Shown here: piece after piece, positions 53,948 to 64,000 of the stretch
How positions within the stretch are numbered: position 1 is the stretch's first letter
How the letters are laid out: each line of letters begins with the position of its first letter
Source of the DNA: Penicillus capitatus
Taxonomy: Eukaryota; Chlorophyta
DNA: 64,000 nucleotides
Direction of reading: 5' to 3'
Assembly (NCBI GenBank): GCA_965649825.1
Contig: OZ287697.1
Span: 1,116,001 to 1,180,000 of the forward strand
The notes under the pieces: generated by a model
Seen by the model: only the letters and a program-made list of their open reading frames with translations
What the model was told of the DNA's origin: nothing
Databases searched by the model: none
Translations under genes and position numbers: made by a program

Positions 53948-56085
53948 ATGCCTTCTAAGCGACGCCGACGACAGCGCTATGCGCCACGGGTGCCCAAGTA
54001 TCGCTACGAGCGCAATTTGATCCGAGGCCTCGAACGTCGTCTACATGACTTTGCTCCCGAGCGCGGTACGGACCCTGGGGCGCAGCCACTGCCACAGGGG
54101 GACGGAAGCTATGTCGGTGCACGGCGATTTGATCAGCTGCCTCTCTCTCAACCGACACAGGCCGGTCTCAACGACGCCGGGTACATCGATTTGACCGATA
54201 TCCAACGATCGGCATTGCCTCATGCTCTGATCGGACGCAATGTTCTCGGTGCTGCGCGAACGGGATCGGGCAAGACGCTGGTGTTTCTGATCGCAATTCT
54301 CGAAAAACTCTATCGGCTACAGTGGTCGCGTATGGATGGATTGGGCGGTCTCATCATTTCGCCTGTTCGCGAATTGGCCCTGCAGATTTTCGAGGAGCTA
54401 AGGAAAGTGGGAAAGCATCACGATTTCAGTGCCGGTCTCTTGATCGGTGGAAAAGATGTCGATGTCGAGAAGAGTCGCATCGGCATGATGAATCTCTTGA
54501 TCGCCACGCCGGGGCGTCTGCTGCATCATCTAGACGAGTCCGTGGGCTTTGATGTGACGTCTCTGCAAGTATTGGTACTGGACGAGGCCGACCGTCTGTT
54601 GGATATGGGCTTCGCTCGAATTCTGGACGCCATCGTGGCGCATCTGCCGAAAGGACGTCAGTCGATGCTGTTCTCAGCCACTCAGACAAAATCGGTTCAG
54701 GATCTCGTACGGCTCAGTCTGTCCGATCCGGAATACCTGGCGGTTCATGCCGATGCACCGACGGCCACTCCTGCTCAGCTGAGGCAATTCTATGTGAAAT
54801 GTGACCTCCATGAAAAACTCACCGTCCTCTGGTCGTTTGTCAAGACACATCCGCATGCCAAGATCATCGTCTTCGTCTCGACCTGTGCACAAGTCAGCTG
54901 TCTTTTCATCCGCCGATGTCGGATAACTGACTTGTAGGTTCGGTTTCTGTACGAAGCACTCAAGAAGCTCCTGTCACATCAGCATGTTTGCTGTTTGCAT
55001 GGCAGGATCAAACAGAACCGCCGAACCGAGACGTTCTATCAGTTTTGCTCAGCGAAAGCCATGGTCCTGTTGGCAACGGATGTCGCCGCCAGGGGGTTGG
55101 ATTTTCCAGAGGTGGATTGGGTGGTGCAGCTGGACAGTCCAGACACGGTCGCCGAGTACATCCATCGTGTCGGTCGGACTGCACGGTACAGAGCAGATGG
55201 ACAGGCACTGCTGCTTCTGATGCCACAAGAAATGCATCTTCTGCCGAAACTGCTGGAAAAGCAGATTCCGATCCGTGAGATGCAGCTCAAGAAAACGGCC
55301 ATGACCTGCCCAACCGTCGCCCTTCAGTCCTTACTGACAAAGACGCCACTGCTAAAGGTCTGTCAGGAGATAAGGGGCGGGGAATAGATGGATGGTGTAT
55401 AGGAGTGTGCGAAAAAGGCGATGGTGACGTATCTAAAGGCCTATATGCTTAATTCCCACAATTCGCTCGAGGGGTTGAAAATCGATAGCTTTGCGGCGTC
55501 GATGGGATGGATGACGTTACCGTCTTCTAAAGCACTGAAGAAAATGGTACGCCGTGTGCAGTATGCCAACGGAAATTCGGTCGAGAAGACGAAGCCTTCT
55601 GCAGAGATGGGTGAAGATCCAGAGGATGTGTCTCTGTTTGTTCCGGCAGAGCGATCGCCTCAGGTGACATCTACAGCAGCTCCACGTGCGCCTCCTTTGC
55701 TCAAGTCTCTGTCCGAAACGTGGCAAGAGTGCGTAGAGGTGTGCTAGTCTTTTATCATGTGCGAGAATGGTGTTGTGGTAGGGAGCAAGGTGATCGATAC
55801 GTTAGCGCTTTTCGAGATGCCCACGATCGATTCGCGATCATGCGAGAAGGACTTCAGCGAAGGACGGCTGACGATCGTGCCTTTATCAAATCGTGGAAGA
55901 AAGAAGCGGCACAACGTGCACGAGAAGCGGCAACAAGTCACCGAATCGAGACGACGGTCGAGTTGGCGACATCTGAGAGCAGCGATCTCGAAGAGATTTT
56001 CACTTCCGACGACGAAGAGTCGCCCTCGGAAACACCGCATCTGATCAAAAGATCAAAGTTGTCATTGAAAGCGAGCGATGCATGA
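53948..56085 (+). CDS. DBP4: DEAD-box RNA helicase DBP4/DDX10
   Basis: Four exons (53948-54892, 54938-55357, 55403-55728, 55782-56085) with introns of 45, 45 and 53 nt encode 664 aa. DBP4/DDX10 is a nucleolar helicase releasing U14 snoRNA during 18S rRNA maturation. Motifs: Q motif with DIQRSALPHAL, ARTGSGKT (I), SPVRELALQ (Ia), TPGR (Ib), DEAD (II), SATQ (III), then across the first intron VSTCAQVRFLY, ATDVAARGLDFPEVDWV (V) and YIHRVGRTAR (VI). Family-specific LEKLYRLQWSRMDGLGGL and KVGKHHDFSAGLLIGGKD identify DBP4. The acidic Ser-rich tail is typical. Intron 1 is bounded by a perfect 9-bp inverted repeat. Confidence 0.95.
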
Positions 56086-58222
56086 TGGAACCACATCGAT
56101 GAGATCGAGACGTTTGACGTTTTCGCATGCACGATCATTATCTTCCTCATATTTGAAGGATCTAGAGTGTTATATGTCTCTACATGATCGCGGATCATGA
56201 TGGACCCGCATGCGTGCCATTTGCGAAGGGGTGAGTGGTACCTTGTGGCTGTTCGATCATCGAAATGCAAAATTCGATCATCTTTAATAGATCGTCGATC
56301 GTAAACTGTCCATCGATCATCGTCGATCGACTGGACAACGCGATATCGGCTTGGATCGATCGCTTACGGACGACGCTGCCAGACGGACTAATAGAATTCT
56401 CTGCCGAACACATTGGGCGCCGATCGTCGCGCGTTTGTTCGTGCGATCCTTGCATCGAACGTGCTAACAGATGTCAAATATCAAAATAATCGATGACATG
56501 ACTGCTCCTTTCTTCTCACAACGGGTCTTTCAAAGCAGATGCGTTTGAACAACGACAACAGCAAACATGCAGATCATCCACATTCACAAAAGAATCAAAT
56601 GCATCCGGCAGTAGCATGTCAGGTGCTCTGCTTCGCAAATGTCGTCGGGCGCATCAACCGAAACTGTTCAGAATACACTCGCCTTTTACGTTGTAACTGG
56701 TGGAATTACAATCCAAACGACAAAACACTTCAACTTCGAAACAGGTAGGGATCGCTTTACGGGAGAGAAATGCGCAAGCATCTCTACAAAGATCGAACAA
56801 CACATCGAATGGTTCAGAATTGGATTCGAAAACTAGGCACACATGACGGAAAACCGTAATGTCTGCCAAACCGTGGCGACGCATGCGCTCAACCTTCTGA
56901 AAGTGTCCTTGTCAATTCACGTTTGCCATCTAAGGGCTGCGTTCTTGTCTGTACCTGCGTCCAGCAAAAAAATCGCCAATGAAGAGTTTGCAAAGAAAGT
57001 CGGGTCTTACCGAGAAGACGTAGAGGCCGAGGATTACGATCAGGCAAAGGATCTTGGCAGACATCGTCGTGGACGCACCTTCAGAAAAGGATCCGTCGCG
57101 AAAAAGGGATGCACAAAGCAGATAAAGGAACAGCAAAAAATGTGGACACCTCTACTTATACCCCTGACTCATACAGTGTTCCTTCCGTTTTCATCACCTA
57201 ACGTTACCCGATGCGAAAATGATGGCTCCACATTTTTGTCGATGGTCGGCGCACAAGATCCGATCTCGCCGATCGCGATCCGATCGGCCCGATATGTATA
57301 AACATTCTATTTCGATACAATTGTCCATCTCGTCCTCAGCCAAACGGTTTTCCTAAACGGGATTATGATGTGCCAGATACAGAATCTGCCACAATTCCCG
57401 ACAGCAAAGTATAGAAAAAAATCAAACATGAGACAGCCATCACATCGGTTTCGAGAAATCGTCTTTATCGCCTAGATGCTCACGCCTATCCGACGCCGAT
57501 CCCCTCGTCGGTTGAAATCTGCAACACAGAGAAAGACCAGTGAGAGAACGCATATCTATAACACGAGCGTGCGACTTCATCGGTGGAACAGCGATGCCAG
57601 AATCGTCGCGACTCTTTGTCTTCGCACTCTCTTCTGCCACTCTCTGTCCGTTTCCGTCCTACAAGCAGCTGTCCCATCACAGCATGTCGGACACAATCGA
57701 ATACGTACACGTGCTTTGCTCTCGTGTTTCACCAAACTATCGTCGTGGGTGCTTTCCTCTACCTACATTACAAGAGGGTGTTCCATAGCGACGTGTGATG
57801 TGACAGGTAGGACGTCATCGTGTTTCCTTTTCCTCGATCGCTGCTCTCCTGGCCGCTCCCTCGCAAAGGAGTTTGACAGAAGATGTGGAAAGGGCACAGC
57901 CGATTGTCCTTCTCGATGTCGATCAGGTTCTTGTTTCAACTTTGGCGGCGCCGAAATCGCCCGAAACGGAGAGACATCGCTCGGCAAGTCCCCTGTCCCA
58001 TCAACTGTCCCATCATCCATCTCGACTAGAGATGGATCTCACGCATGAGCGATGGACGTTGAGGAGGCGGTCGAAAGTACTCCTCCAATCCATACCGTCT
58101 CCAATGGCACAGGAGATACCCACCGACGACGGACGGCTTGGAAGACCCCACCTCCTTAGCTAATGCCTTGTAATTAAACCTACATCACACCACTGTCTCG
58201 CCACGTGTCCTGAGCGATCTGC
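56086..58222. other. Long gap, mostly unresolved
   Basis: Apart from one tentative small secreted peptide (56889-57064), no gene is supported. Plus-strand frames at 56843-57301 and 57873-58163 and a minus frame 57763-58020 have protein-like patches but no domain or consistent splicing. A GTGTGATGTGACAGG motif near 57793 resembles the intron-associated octamer, so undetected short exons are possible. Confidence 0.4.
56889..57064 (-). CDS. Candidate 39-residue secreted peptide
   Basis: An ATG at 57064 opens a hydrophobic leader (MSAKILCLIVILGLYVFS), immediately followed by GTAAGA, a strong donor. A 56-nt intron (56955-57010) leads to a short polar tail (QTRTQPLDGKRELTRTLSEG) and a stop at 56889. 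The signal peptide plus ~20 polar residues would suit a secreted peptide. It could be chance: both exons are very short and there are no homologues I know. Confidence 0.3.
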
Positions 58223-59403
58223 TCAATCGCACCCGAATTTCTCCACAGCTTCTTTCAGCTCGGTATCGGTAAAACGCTCCGCCGAGTCATCCAATCGCGC
58301 TAGGACCCACGATTGAAGCTCCGAGGTGCGCTGCATCTCGCTCATATCACGGATTAATGAATCGGATTTCAATACAGACCACATCCGCAAGCCACACGTC
58401 TCGCGATTGCTCTCCGATTGCAATCGACGTTTCTTTAGCTGATGCTTGCGTCGAATGGGTATGAAAATATCCGATTTTTTGTTCGCGTAGAAAAACTCAA
58501 CGCATTCGCCCGTCGATCGATACGGAAGGCCCTTTGAAATTTGATAGAAGTCCTGCCCATGCTCGCGTTTCATCACCGGACGATGTGACAGATGTGACAG
58601 ATGTGACTTGCCTTGGGGTACTCGATAAAACGCTCGAGAAAGATGCGAATCTCTTCTGCCGCCCACGGGCGCTCTTCAAAGCTCGGTCGCATATCGATCT
58701 CGGGATTTCGCACGAGTCGATTTCGATCGATGAAAGGACGTTGAAACGTCGAATCGATTTGATCGGGAATCTGTTGCTGCATGTCACTGAGCAGCTCTTC
58801 TCCCCACAGTCCCAAGATCCGCTTCCACTCCTCATACTCCGACAAAGGAAAACGGTATTGTGTCCACATCGCTGGATGGCGTGGGGGATCAGGCTTGTGA
58901 CGCAAGTACTGTTCAGCTATCGCTCGATCTTGTTCCTCCTGTTGCGCTCGCGATCGCCTCAGGAGCTCCATGACTTCGTCGTGCACGTCAGAGGGTGGGC
59001 AGACGGGAAGCTCAGGACGCGGAGGAGCTGTCACATCATCTTCGATCGGCACAGCTGCCGGCGCGGCAATGCAACGCGGATCCGAAAACAGATCATTCGC
59101 ATCGAACGCCGACCAGTTCACTCCTGTCACTTCAGAAGCCGCACGCGGAGCCGAGGCATCGTCACACAACGTCGCATCACGCGCCGCCTCGGATTCGAAG
59201 CTCTCAACCGAGAGCGTCCCGACAGGCGACTCCGGTGCGCACGGTATCTTGGCCCACGACCACGTCTCTTCGGCATTGCCGTCCCCCAGCACCGCCAGTT
59301 CCCCCTTTACACTCTCCTCTTCTTCCGTCAATCGACGCAACTGGCGTTCGACTTCGCGCCGACGCATTTCGAGCGCACGTGCTTCGCCTTCGATCATTTC
59401 CAT
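58223..59403 (-). CDS. SANT-domain protein related to NCoR/Snt1 corepressors
   Basis: Two exons (59403-58612, 58561-58223) encode 376 aa. The N-terminus is a charged coiled coil (LEMRRREVERQLRRLTEEEE), followed by a long acidic linker and another helix (DEVMELLRRSRAQQEEQDRA). The SANT domain reads WAAEEIRIFLERFIEYPK, then across the intron HGQDFYQISKGLPYRSTGEC and VEFFYANKK. This is the pattern of the second SANT repeat of NCoR/SMRT and yeast Snt1, which binds histone tails in HDAC3/Set3-type complexes. The intron (58562-58611, 50 nt) appears to be GC-AG (GCAAGT donor) and holds three tandem GTCACATC units. Confidence 0.75.
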
Positions 59404-59600
59404 CGCGTTTGATATCGATCTTCCACGTCGATGCGTTTAAATGACCAGGACCTCTGTACGACGTGCTATTGTTCTGAGACGACACGTTGCTTCTTCTCTC
59501 TGCACACGTTGCATCCAGTTGTTCGACGTACGGCATTTTTCAGGTCGCTATCGTCTAAGACTTTCCATGGGGCACGGGTCGGCGTGTCTAGGTTGCCGTT

Positions 59601-60465
59601 ATGACAAGTGCTTATGCCCGAAGCGCCAGCGAGCCGCGACAGGGACGTGCCTATGCGCGTGAACGCGGCAACAGCGGCGGGACGTTCTGGAATCCCACAG
59701 CGCCTCGAGATTTGGACGCCGATTCGTGGAGGAGAGCCCCGACGGCAGAGAATCCTGTAACGCGTGGTGCTCCTACGTCTCGTGGTGCGTCGCGTGAAGA
59801 GAGGGATCGGTCACGTGGCCGCATCGAACGCCCACCCTCGCGCGGCTCCGGTGGAGAATACCGCCATTCTTCCTATTCCAGTGGCGGGTCGCGTTATCCT
59901 AACAATTACAGAGGACGCGGACGGGGACGTAGCGGTGGTGGACCGCGTATGACCGAAGGTCCAATGGCTGGAGACATGAATGGACGTGGCGTCATGTCTT
60001 ATCGCCATCCTTATCCGAGGTATGAGCTGCTGCTGTCACATCATGGACTGTGTGAAAGGTGTGACCTGCCAGATATGGTGCGCCGCCGTCTGGAGGAACA
60101 CAGTTTTTCTCTCCACTGACGTCGCCCCCTCCTGCCGTCGACAACACGAAATTTAATGCCGCAGAGGCCTTGGCGTTGTTTGCCGGTCGTTGGCAGTCCG
60201 TTTCCGACGACTTAAATAACAAATCGCTGCCGTCAGATCTTAAACCTACTGTTTATAAAGTCCGTCACACATTTCTCACACTTTTGCTTTTCACACCATC
60301 GCGTTCTAGGCCGATACGGCTCCAACAAGCGTCTGGGATCAGTCCAAGGTCCATGTTCAGGCAGCCATTACAGATTTCTTATCAGATCTGAAGGCAGTCA
60401 TTGAACGCGATCAGAAGAGTCAAACAGAAGCAGAGACAGACCCTTCACAGCAATCGGAAGCATAG
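59601..60465 (+). CDS. RGG-rich putative RNA-binding protein
   Basis: Three exons (59601-60019, 60073-60259, 60310-60465) with introns of 53 and 50 nt encode 253 aa. The N-terminal two-thirds is disordered, Arg/Gly/Ser-rich, with RGG-type clusters (YRGRGRGRSGGGPRM). The conserved-looking C-terminal part contains KFNAAEALALFAGRWQSVSD and VHVQAAITDFLSDLKAVI. RGG proteins bind RNA and are often methylated on Arg; a role in mRNA handling is an inference. The start is the Met of MTSAYARSA; an upstream frame from 59441 could supply a further 5-prime exon, but the phases do not fit. Intron 1 contains GTCACATC and GGTGTGAC as inverted halves. Confidence 0.65.
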
Positions 60466-60557
60466 GTTGGCTTCTCACACTTTCGATGTGTGAGAGAGTT
60501 GGTGCTGAACTCATGCTGTGTACAACAACTGCCTCTGCTGGCTTGTTCGTCATTTGA

Positions 60558-61414
60558 TTAGTCCGTCGCCATCTCAGTCGTGTCGTTTTCATCCGGTCCC
60601 CTCCACCACGTCAGTGGACCGAGTCCTGTCGTCGAGATCTCCCCAAAGACCTGCAGCCGCCGCCACTTCTCGGCAGCTTCCCATCGACAACGCACCTGCA
60701 TCAGAGCGAACGGCTTTTCTTCCGTACCGGACAGCGGATCCTTTTCTGGAAAAGAGTGAGAGAGTGACGGATGCCGACAGCAACTTACCCCTCTGCAACT
60801 GGATCTCTTCCTGCGAAGGCGTGTCGTTGAATCTGACGGAGGTCACTTTGAAACGCACGTCGTCTTCGATCTCCATATACATCTGATTCGTCTCGCCTTC
60901 GTCATTCGTATAGTTCCAAAACCACACTCCTGATTCTCCCTCTCACTCCCTCTCACTCTTTTTGTGGCGGCGCACCTTCCTGCTCGTCGTAGAAAGACGG
61001 CTCGGGTAGGTAATGCTCAGGAATGTGGATGTCTTCGAAGAATCCCATCGTCAGCTGCAGTCCTTCACTGATGTGACAGGACGAACGATGTGTCCTCTCT
61101 TTGCACAGATCGTCCCCCATCATGTCATCTCACCTGGATTCCTTCTTGACCTTGGCAATGAGGATCTCGCCGACGAAAGGTCGAAAGACGACCGCGCGGA
61201 ATTCGACTTTGAACCACACGCCGCCGTCGTTCGGGTAGACGATGCCCGTCTCGACGCGAAGAATGTCATAGAGTGTGACACAGAGGCCAAGATCGGGGAC
61301 GATGCGATCGAGGAGGGTTCGTTCGAGAACCGATGCGACCGCCGCCGCACGCGGACGTTCGAGATCCTGCGGATCGACGCGGACGTGCTCTTCTAATCGC
61401 GACAGGACAAACAT
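60558..61414 (-). CDS. RPC8: RNA polymerase III subunit RPC8/Rpc25
   Basis: Five exons (61414-61134, 61067-60976, 60929-60789, 60745-60696, 60650-60558) with introns of 66, 46, 43 and 45 nt encode 218 aa (human 204). RPC8 pairs with RPC9 as the stalk of Pol III, used in initiation of tRNA and 5S genes. Visible are MFVLSRLEEHVRVDPQDLER, LGLCVTLYDILRVE, VEFRAVVFRPFVGEILIAKV, MGFFEDIHIPEHYLPEPS, VWFWNYTNDEG and the C-terminal GEISTTGLGPLTWW. Four introns in 218 codons is very dense. The first intron ends GTCACATCAG. It is divergent from the next gene with 143 bp between starts. Confidence 0.94.
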
Positions 61415-61557
61415 CGTCGAAATGACGTCGATGATCGCGGCCTGCGTCGTGCACCCAGGTCGGCAGTTCTTGGGCACAACACTCGGCCGAGGCAGGAAAA
61501 CACACCGGCGATATGTGACCCGACGTAGGACACCTTCGCAGCAGCTTCCGTCTCTTC

Positions 61558-62487
61558 ATGGCTGGAAGTGTAGTGTGCGGATTGCGAGAGAGTGACCGGG
61601 AAGGCAGAGAAGGTGGCGAGGTGACCGAAGGTCGGCAGTTGAGTGCAGAGGTCGTCGTATACAGTTCAACGGTGGTTCTGACGTTCGGGACGTTCTGCAC
61701 GTGGTTTCTGTTTCGCGATGCTATCGAAGATGTCGTCTATGGCGGACGCCTTTTCTCACTCTTCGGTAAGATCTCACTCTTTTAGGGTTCTGATATGACG
61801 TCTTCGGTCACAGAGACGTCGATTTCGTTGGGAGATGTGACGGCCGTGATCCTGTGGACCGTCGCCTACTACTTCGCCAGTCCTTTGCAGCTTTTGCTCG
61901 TTTTCTTGGGTCGATTCGAAGTGGATCGCCCGTCGGACTGGATTCTCTATCGACTAGGCACCCTCCTCAACCGACCGTAACCCCTGGCCGATCGCCACAC
62001 GACTCACTGGATGACGCTCTTTTCCAGGGTTGACGACGGGTCCTATGTTCCGGGGCCAGATCTCTATGCTTCGATGATCGGTGTGATCGTTGGGTTGGGA
62101 TTGGCAACGGCTGCTGGATTGAAAGTGGCCTTCGGCGGTGCGACGTGGGGCGTCAGTACTGGACTCGGTGCGTGTATGGCGGCAGGGGTGTTCGAGGTGA
62201 GCCGTCCGCAGAGAATCTCGGCCGGGGAGAAAGAGATCCTCGACGCTCAGTTTGAAGATTTTGTTCGATTCGCGGGGACGAGACTCCAGCGATCGGGATC
62301 CTGCCACGAATCCGAAATCTTCCGGGCGTTCCGAACAGAAGTGCCTGGGTACAGAGACAAAGAGGCGCTGACAGATTTCACCCTGCGTCAGTTCGTTCAA
62401 CAATGGGCTCCCGGAATCAAGCGAACGAGCAACGGCTTCTTCAAAACGCTTTCGTTACTACCTCGAGTGGATCCTTTTGGAGAGTGA
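61558..62487 (+). CDS. Unrecognised membrane protein, three exons
   Basis: Three exons joined over a 51-54-nt intron (near 61735-61785) and a 51-nt intron (61979-62029) encode about 275 aa. Hydrophobic helices occur at VVVYSSTVVLTFGTFCTWFL, VILWTVAYYFASPLQLLLVF and ASMIGVIVGLGLATAAGLKV. A soluble C-terminal domain follows, with FEDFVRFAGTRLQRSGSCHE and EVPGYRDKEALTDFTLRQFV. The conserved look of the C-terminal half suggests an organellar membrane protein, but I cannot name the family. Start chosen at the first ATG; no obvious transit peptide. Confidence 0.65.
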
Positions 62488-62878
62488 TGTCACACTTTTT
62501 CTATATGTAAACTTTGAACGGTTGTTGAGAATACGCGTCGAAAAGAGTGAGATCAACAGTTGCCTGCTCGACGGGATACATGTCGCTATCAGACCATGAG
62601 GTTTAGGCGCGCCTTCGCACAGCAGCAGATAGATAGCTCAACGATACGCGCGCGCTGCAGTACGTTTGAAAAGGTCTTTTCATAGGTCTTATGATGGAAA
62701 CGCGGTATGCCTTGCTGATTGCGTATTATGGATTACGTTGCGACTACGCGGCTATGAATTCGTCATCAACGAATTCCCTGGCGCCACTTGCTATCTATCA
62801 TCGTCAACAGCTGTTTCCGCGTTAAAAAGCATCTGTTCCTGAGACCTCCTGTCTAGGCGTTTAACTGTTTATACCTTC
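62488..62878. other. Intergenic, promoter side of surface-protein gene C
   Basis: No coding potential. AT-richer than the preceding block; contains GATACGCGCGCGCTGCAG near 62643. Presumed 5-prime flank of gene C. Confidence 0.45.
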
Positions 62879-64000
62879 ATGCGACACATGAAAACACTTT
62901 TGCTTGCCTATTTCGTAACGTGCCGCGTCTTCTGTCCAGTCGGAGCTCGTGAAGCAGCCGCAAAGCACTCCGTGCCTTCTCACAGCACAACTTTGCGCTC
63001 TGAGTTTTTGACGCACGAGACTGCGAAGAAAGAACGTCCATCTATTGCTCGGCGAGGTCAGAGTGAGAACCATTCTCTGCGACAAGACGATGATGATCTC
63101 AACGACGAAGCTCCTGCAAGTGAGACAGACCCATGTACTCCTCGAGAACTCTTCTTTGACTCAAGTGTTTCCTGTTTTGACAGGCCTTCCTTGTTCGCTG
63201 AGTGAGCAAACCATCGGAGACCATCTGAGTGTAGAGACGCGAACGTGGAATATAGACCGTTCGCTTCTCGGTCACGTTGAAGATGACATCCAAGTCATTG
63301 TCAACTGTACGAAGCCAGGCGACGTCCTCTCCTTTCGTGTGAAGCGCAGAATCCGGCCGCCTTCACGCATCGTCATACCATGGGCACTAACGCTGTCTTC
63401 TACAGTAGACAGTTCCGAGATCGATGAAGGCGTGTTCCAGCGTTCCGAAGTAAAGACGACCTTTACCTGTCCGAACAGAAGAGAGGGTGTCTTCTTGGTG
63501 AAGTGAGATTCGAATTCTCGCATCTGCTGTTGTCTGATGTTGATCTCGCTTTCAGGTCGGAGAATGTGACATTAGCCAATCTTATTTTCGAAGGCTGTGC
63601 CTTCGACATGACGAACGGCGGTGAGAAGGACGCTATCGTCAGCGTCGACGTCGATGTCTGTGCCTCATCACATTCAGACAGCGTGGTACGTCTCCACCAT
63701 GTCGATTTTCGAGATAATATCCTCGCCGAGAACAACGCCATCCGAGTGCCCTCGACACCATCATGCGCGAATCTGGAACTGATCGACTTTGGTTTCGAAG
63801 ACAACACCTGCACCGGTCCATGCATCGTCTTCCCGGTGACTCAAAGCAGTCAGCTGCGCGATATCAGAGTCCAGAACATCTCGTCATCGGGAGAGACTGC
63901 CGACGCCACGACCGTCTTTTGGGGACCTCCTGGTTCGAAGATTGAAACCACATGGCTGACAGCAGCCAACAACACGATCCAGATCTTCCGCATCGAAGAC
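62879..64000 (+). CDS. Giant surface protein C, 5-prime part (truncated by window edge)
   Basis: A third member of the A/B family, on the opposite strand. Exon 1 (62879-63119) encodes a signal peptide (MRHMKTLLLAYFVTCRVFCP). Introns 63120-63183 (64 nt) and 63503-63555 (53 nt) lie at the same positions and phases as in A and B. Exon 2 matches their N-terminal module (TRTWNID, VNCTKPGD, a VIPWALTLSSTVDSSEID strand, FTCPNRREGVFLVK). Exon 3 enters the beta-helix (ENVTLANLIFEGCAF, LHHVDFRDN) and is open to the window end. The remaining ~1,500 residues should lie downstream. Confidence 0.8.

Noticed and set aside
58534-59412. 292-codon plus-strand open frame
   Set aside because: Opposite the SANT gene; Arg/Ser-rich and contains the reverse of coiled-coil and SANT codons. 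The minus strand has the recognisable domain and a phase-consistent intron.

Overview
The window is nuclear DNA of a compact, intron-rich unicellular eukaryote. The genes are typically eukaryotic: kinesin-2, PHF5A, RNA polymerase III subunit RPC8, a DBP4/DDX10 helicase, ATE1, S-adenosylhomocysteine hydrolase and a MUL1-type RING ligase. Several have transit-peptide-like N-termini (threonine synthase, an HU-like protein), and two architectures resemble plant proteins (an HLB1-like TPR+PH protein and an ER-type coiled-coil membrane protein). This suggests, without proving, a flagellated alga or a relative with a plastid. Spliceosomal introns are numerous and tiny, mostly 42-69 nt. Many genes were reconstructed by joining frames across such introns, with phase checked by exon arithmetic.

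Layout. 1-6.7 kb: two paralogous secreted PLL-like beta-propeller lectin genes (the first cut by the window edge) flank an unrecognised gene and a repeat-rich gap. 7.6-16.8 kb: a housekeeping block (threonine synthase, kinesin-2, HU-like protein, MUL1-like ligase, HLB1-like protein) with very short intergenic spaces. 17.2-29.7 kb: two tandem giant surface proteins of about 1,870 and 1,854 aa. Each has a signal peptide, a parallel beta-helix repeat region, a Cys-rich segment and a C-terminal multi-TM domain; a third relative starts at 62.9 kb on the other strand. 31.4-36.2 kb: an NLR-like STAND ATPase with about 12 kinesin-light-chain-type TPRs. 37.3-43.1 kb: a degenerate LTR-like pair followed by a nearly intact LTR retrotransposon. 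44.9-62.5 kb: a second dense housekeeping block.

The most unusual features are: (i) the octamer GTCACATC/GATGTGAC, seen more than 30 times where about 2 are expected, concentrated in or beside short introns, some of which have inverted-repeat ends; (ii) tandem duplication of exon-intron pairs in the coiled-coil gene; (iii) an LTR element with hydrophobic segments in Gag, a canonical -1 frameshift site, and coding sequence running into both 142-bp LTRs; (iv) the adhesin-plus-channel-like surface protein family; (v) an NLR gene whose reading frame is interrupted near both ends. No rRNA, tRNA or CRISPR array was found by eye. All exon boundaries are manual predictions without transcript support.
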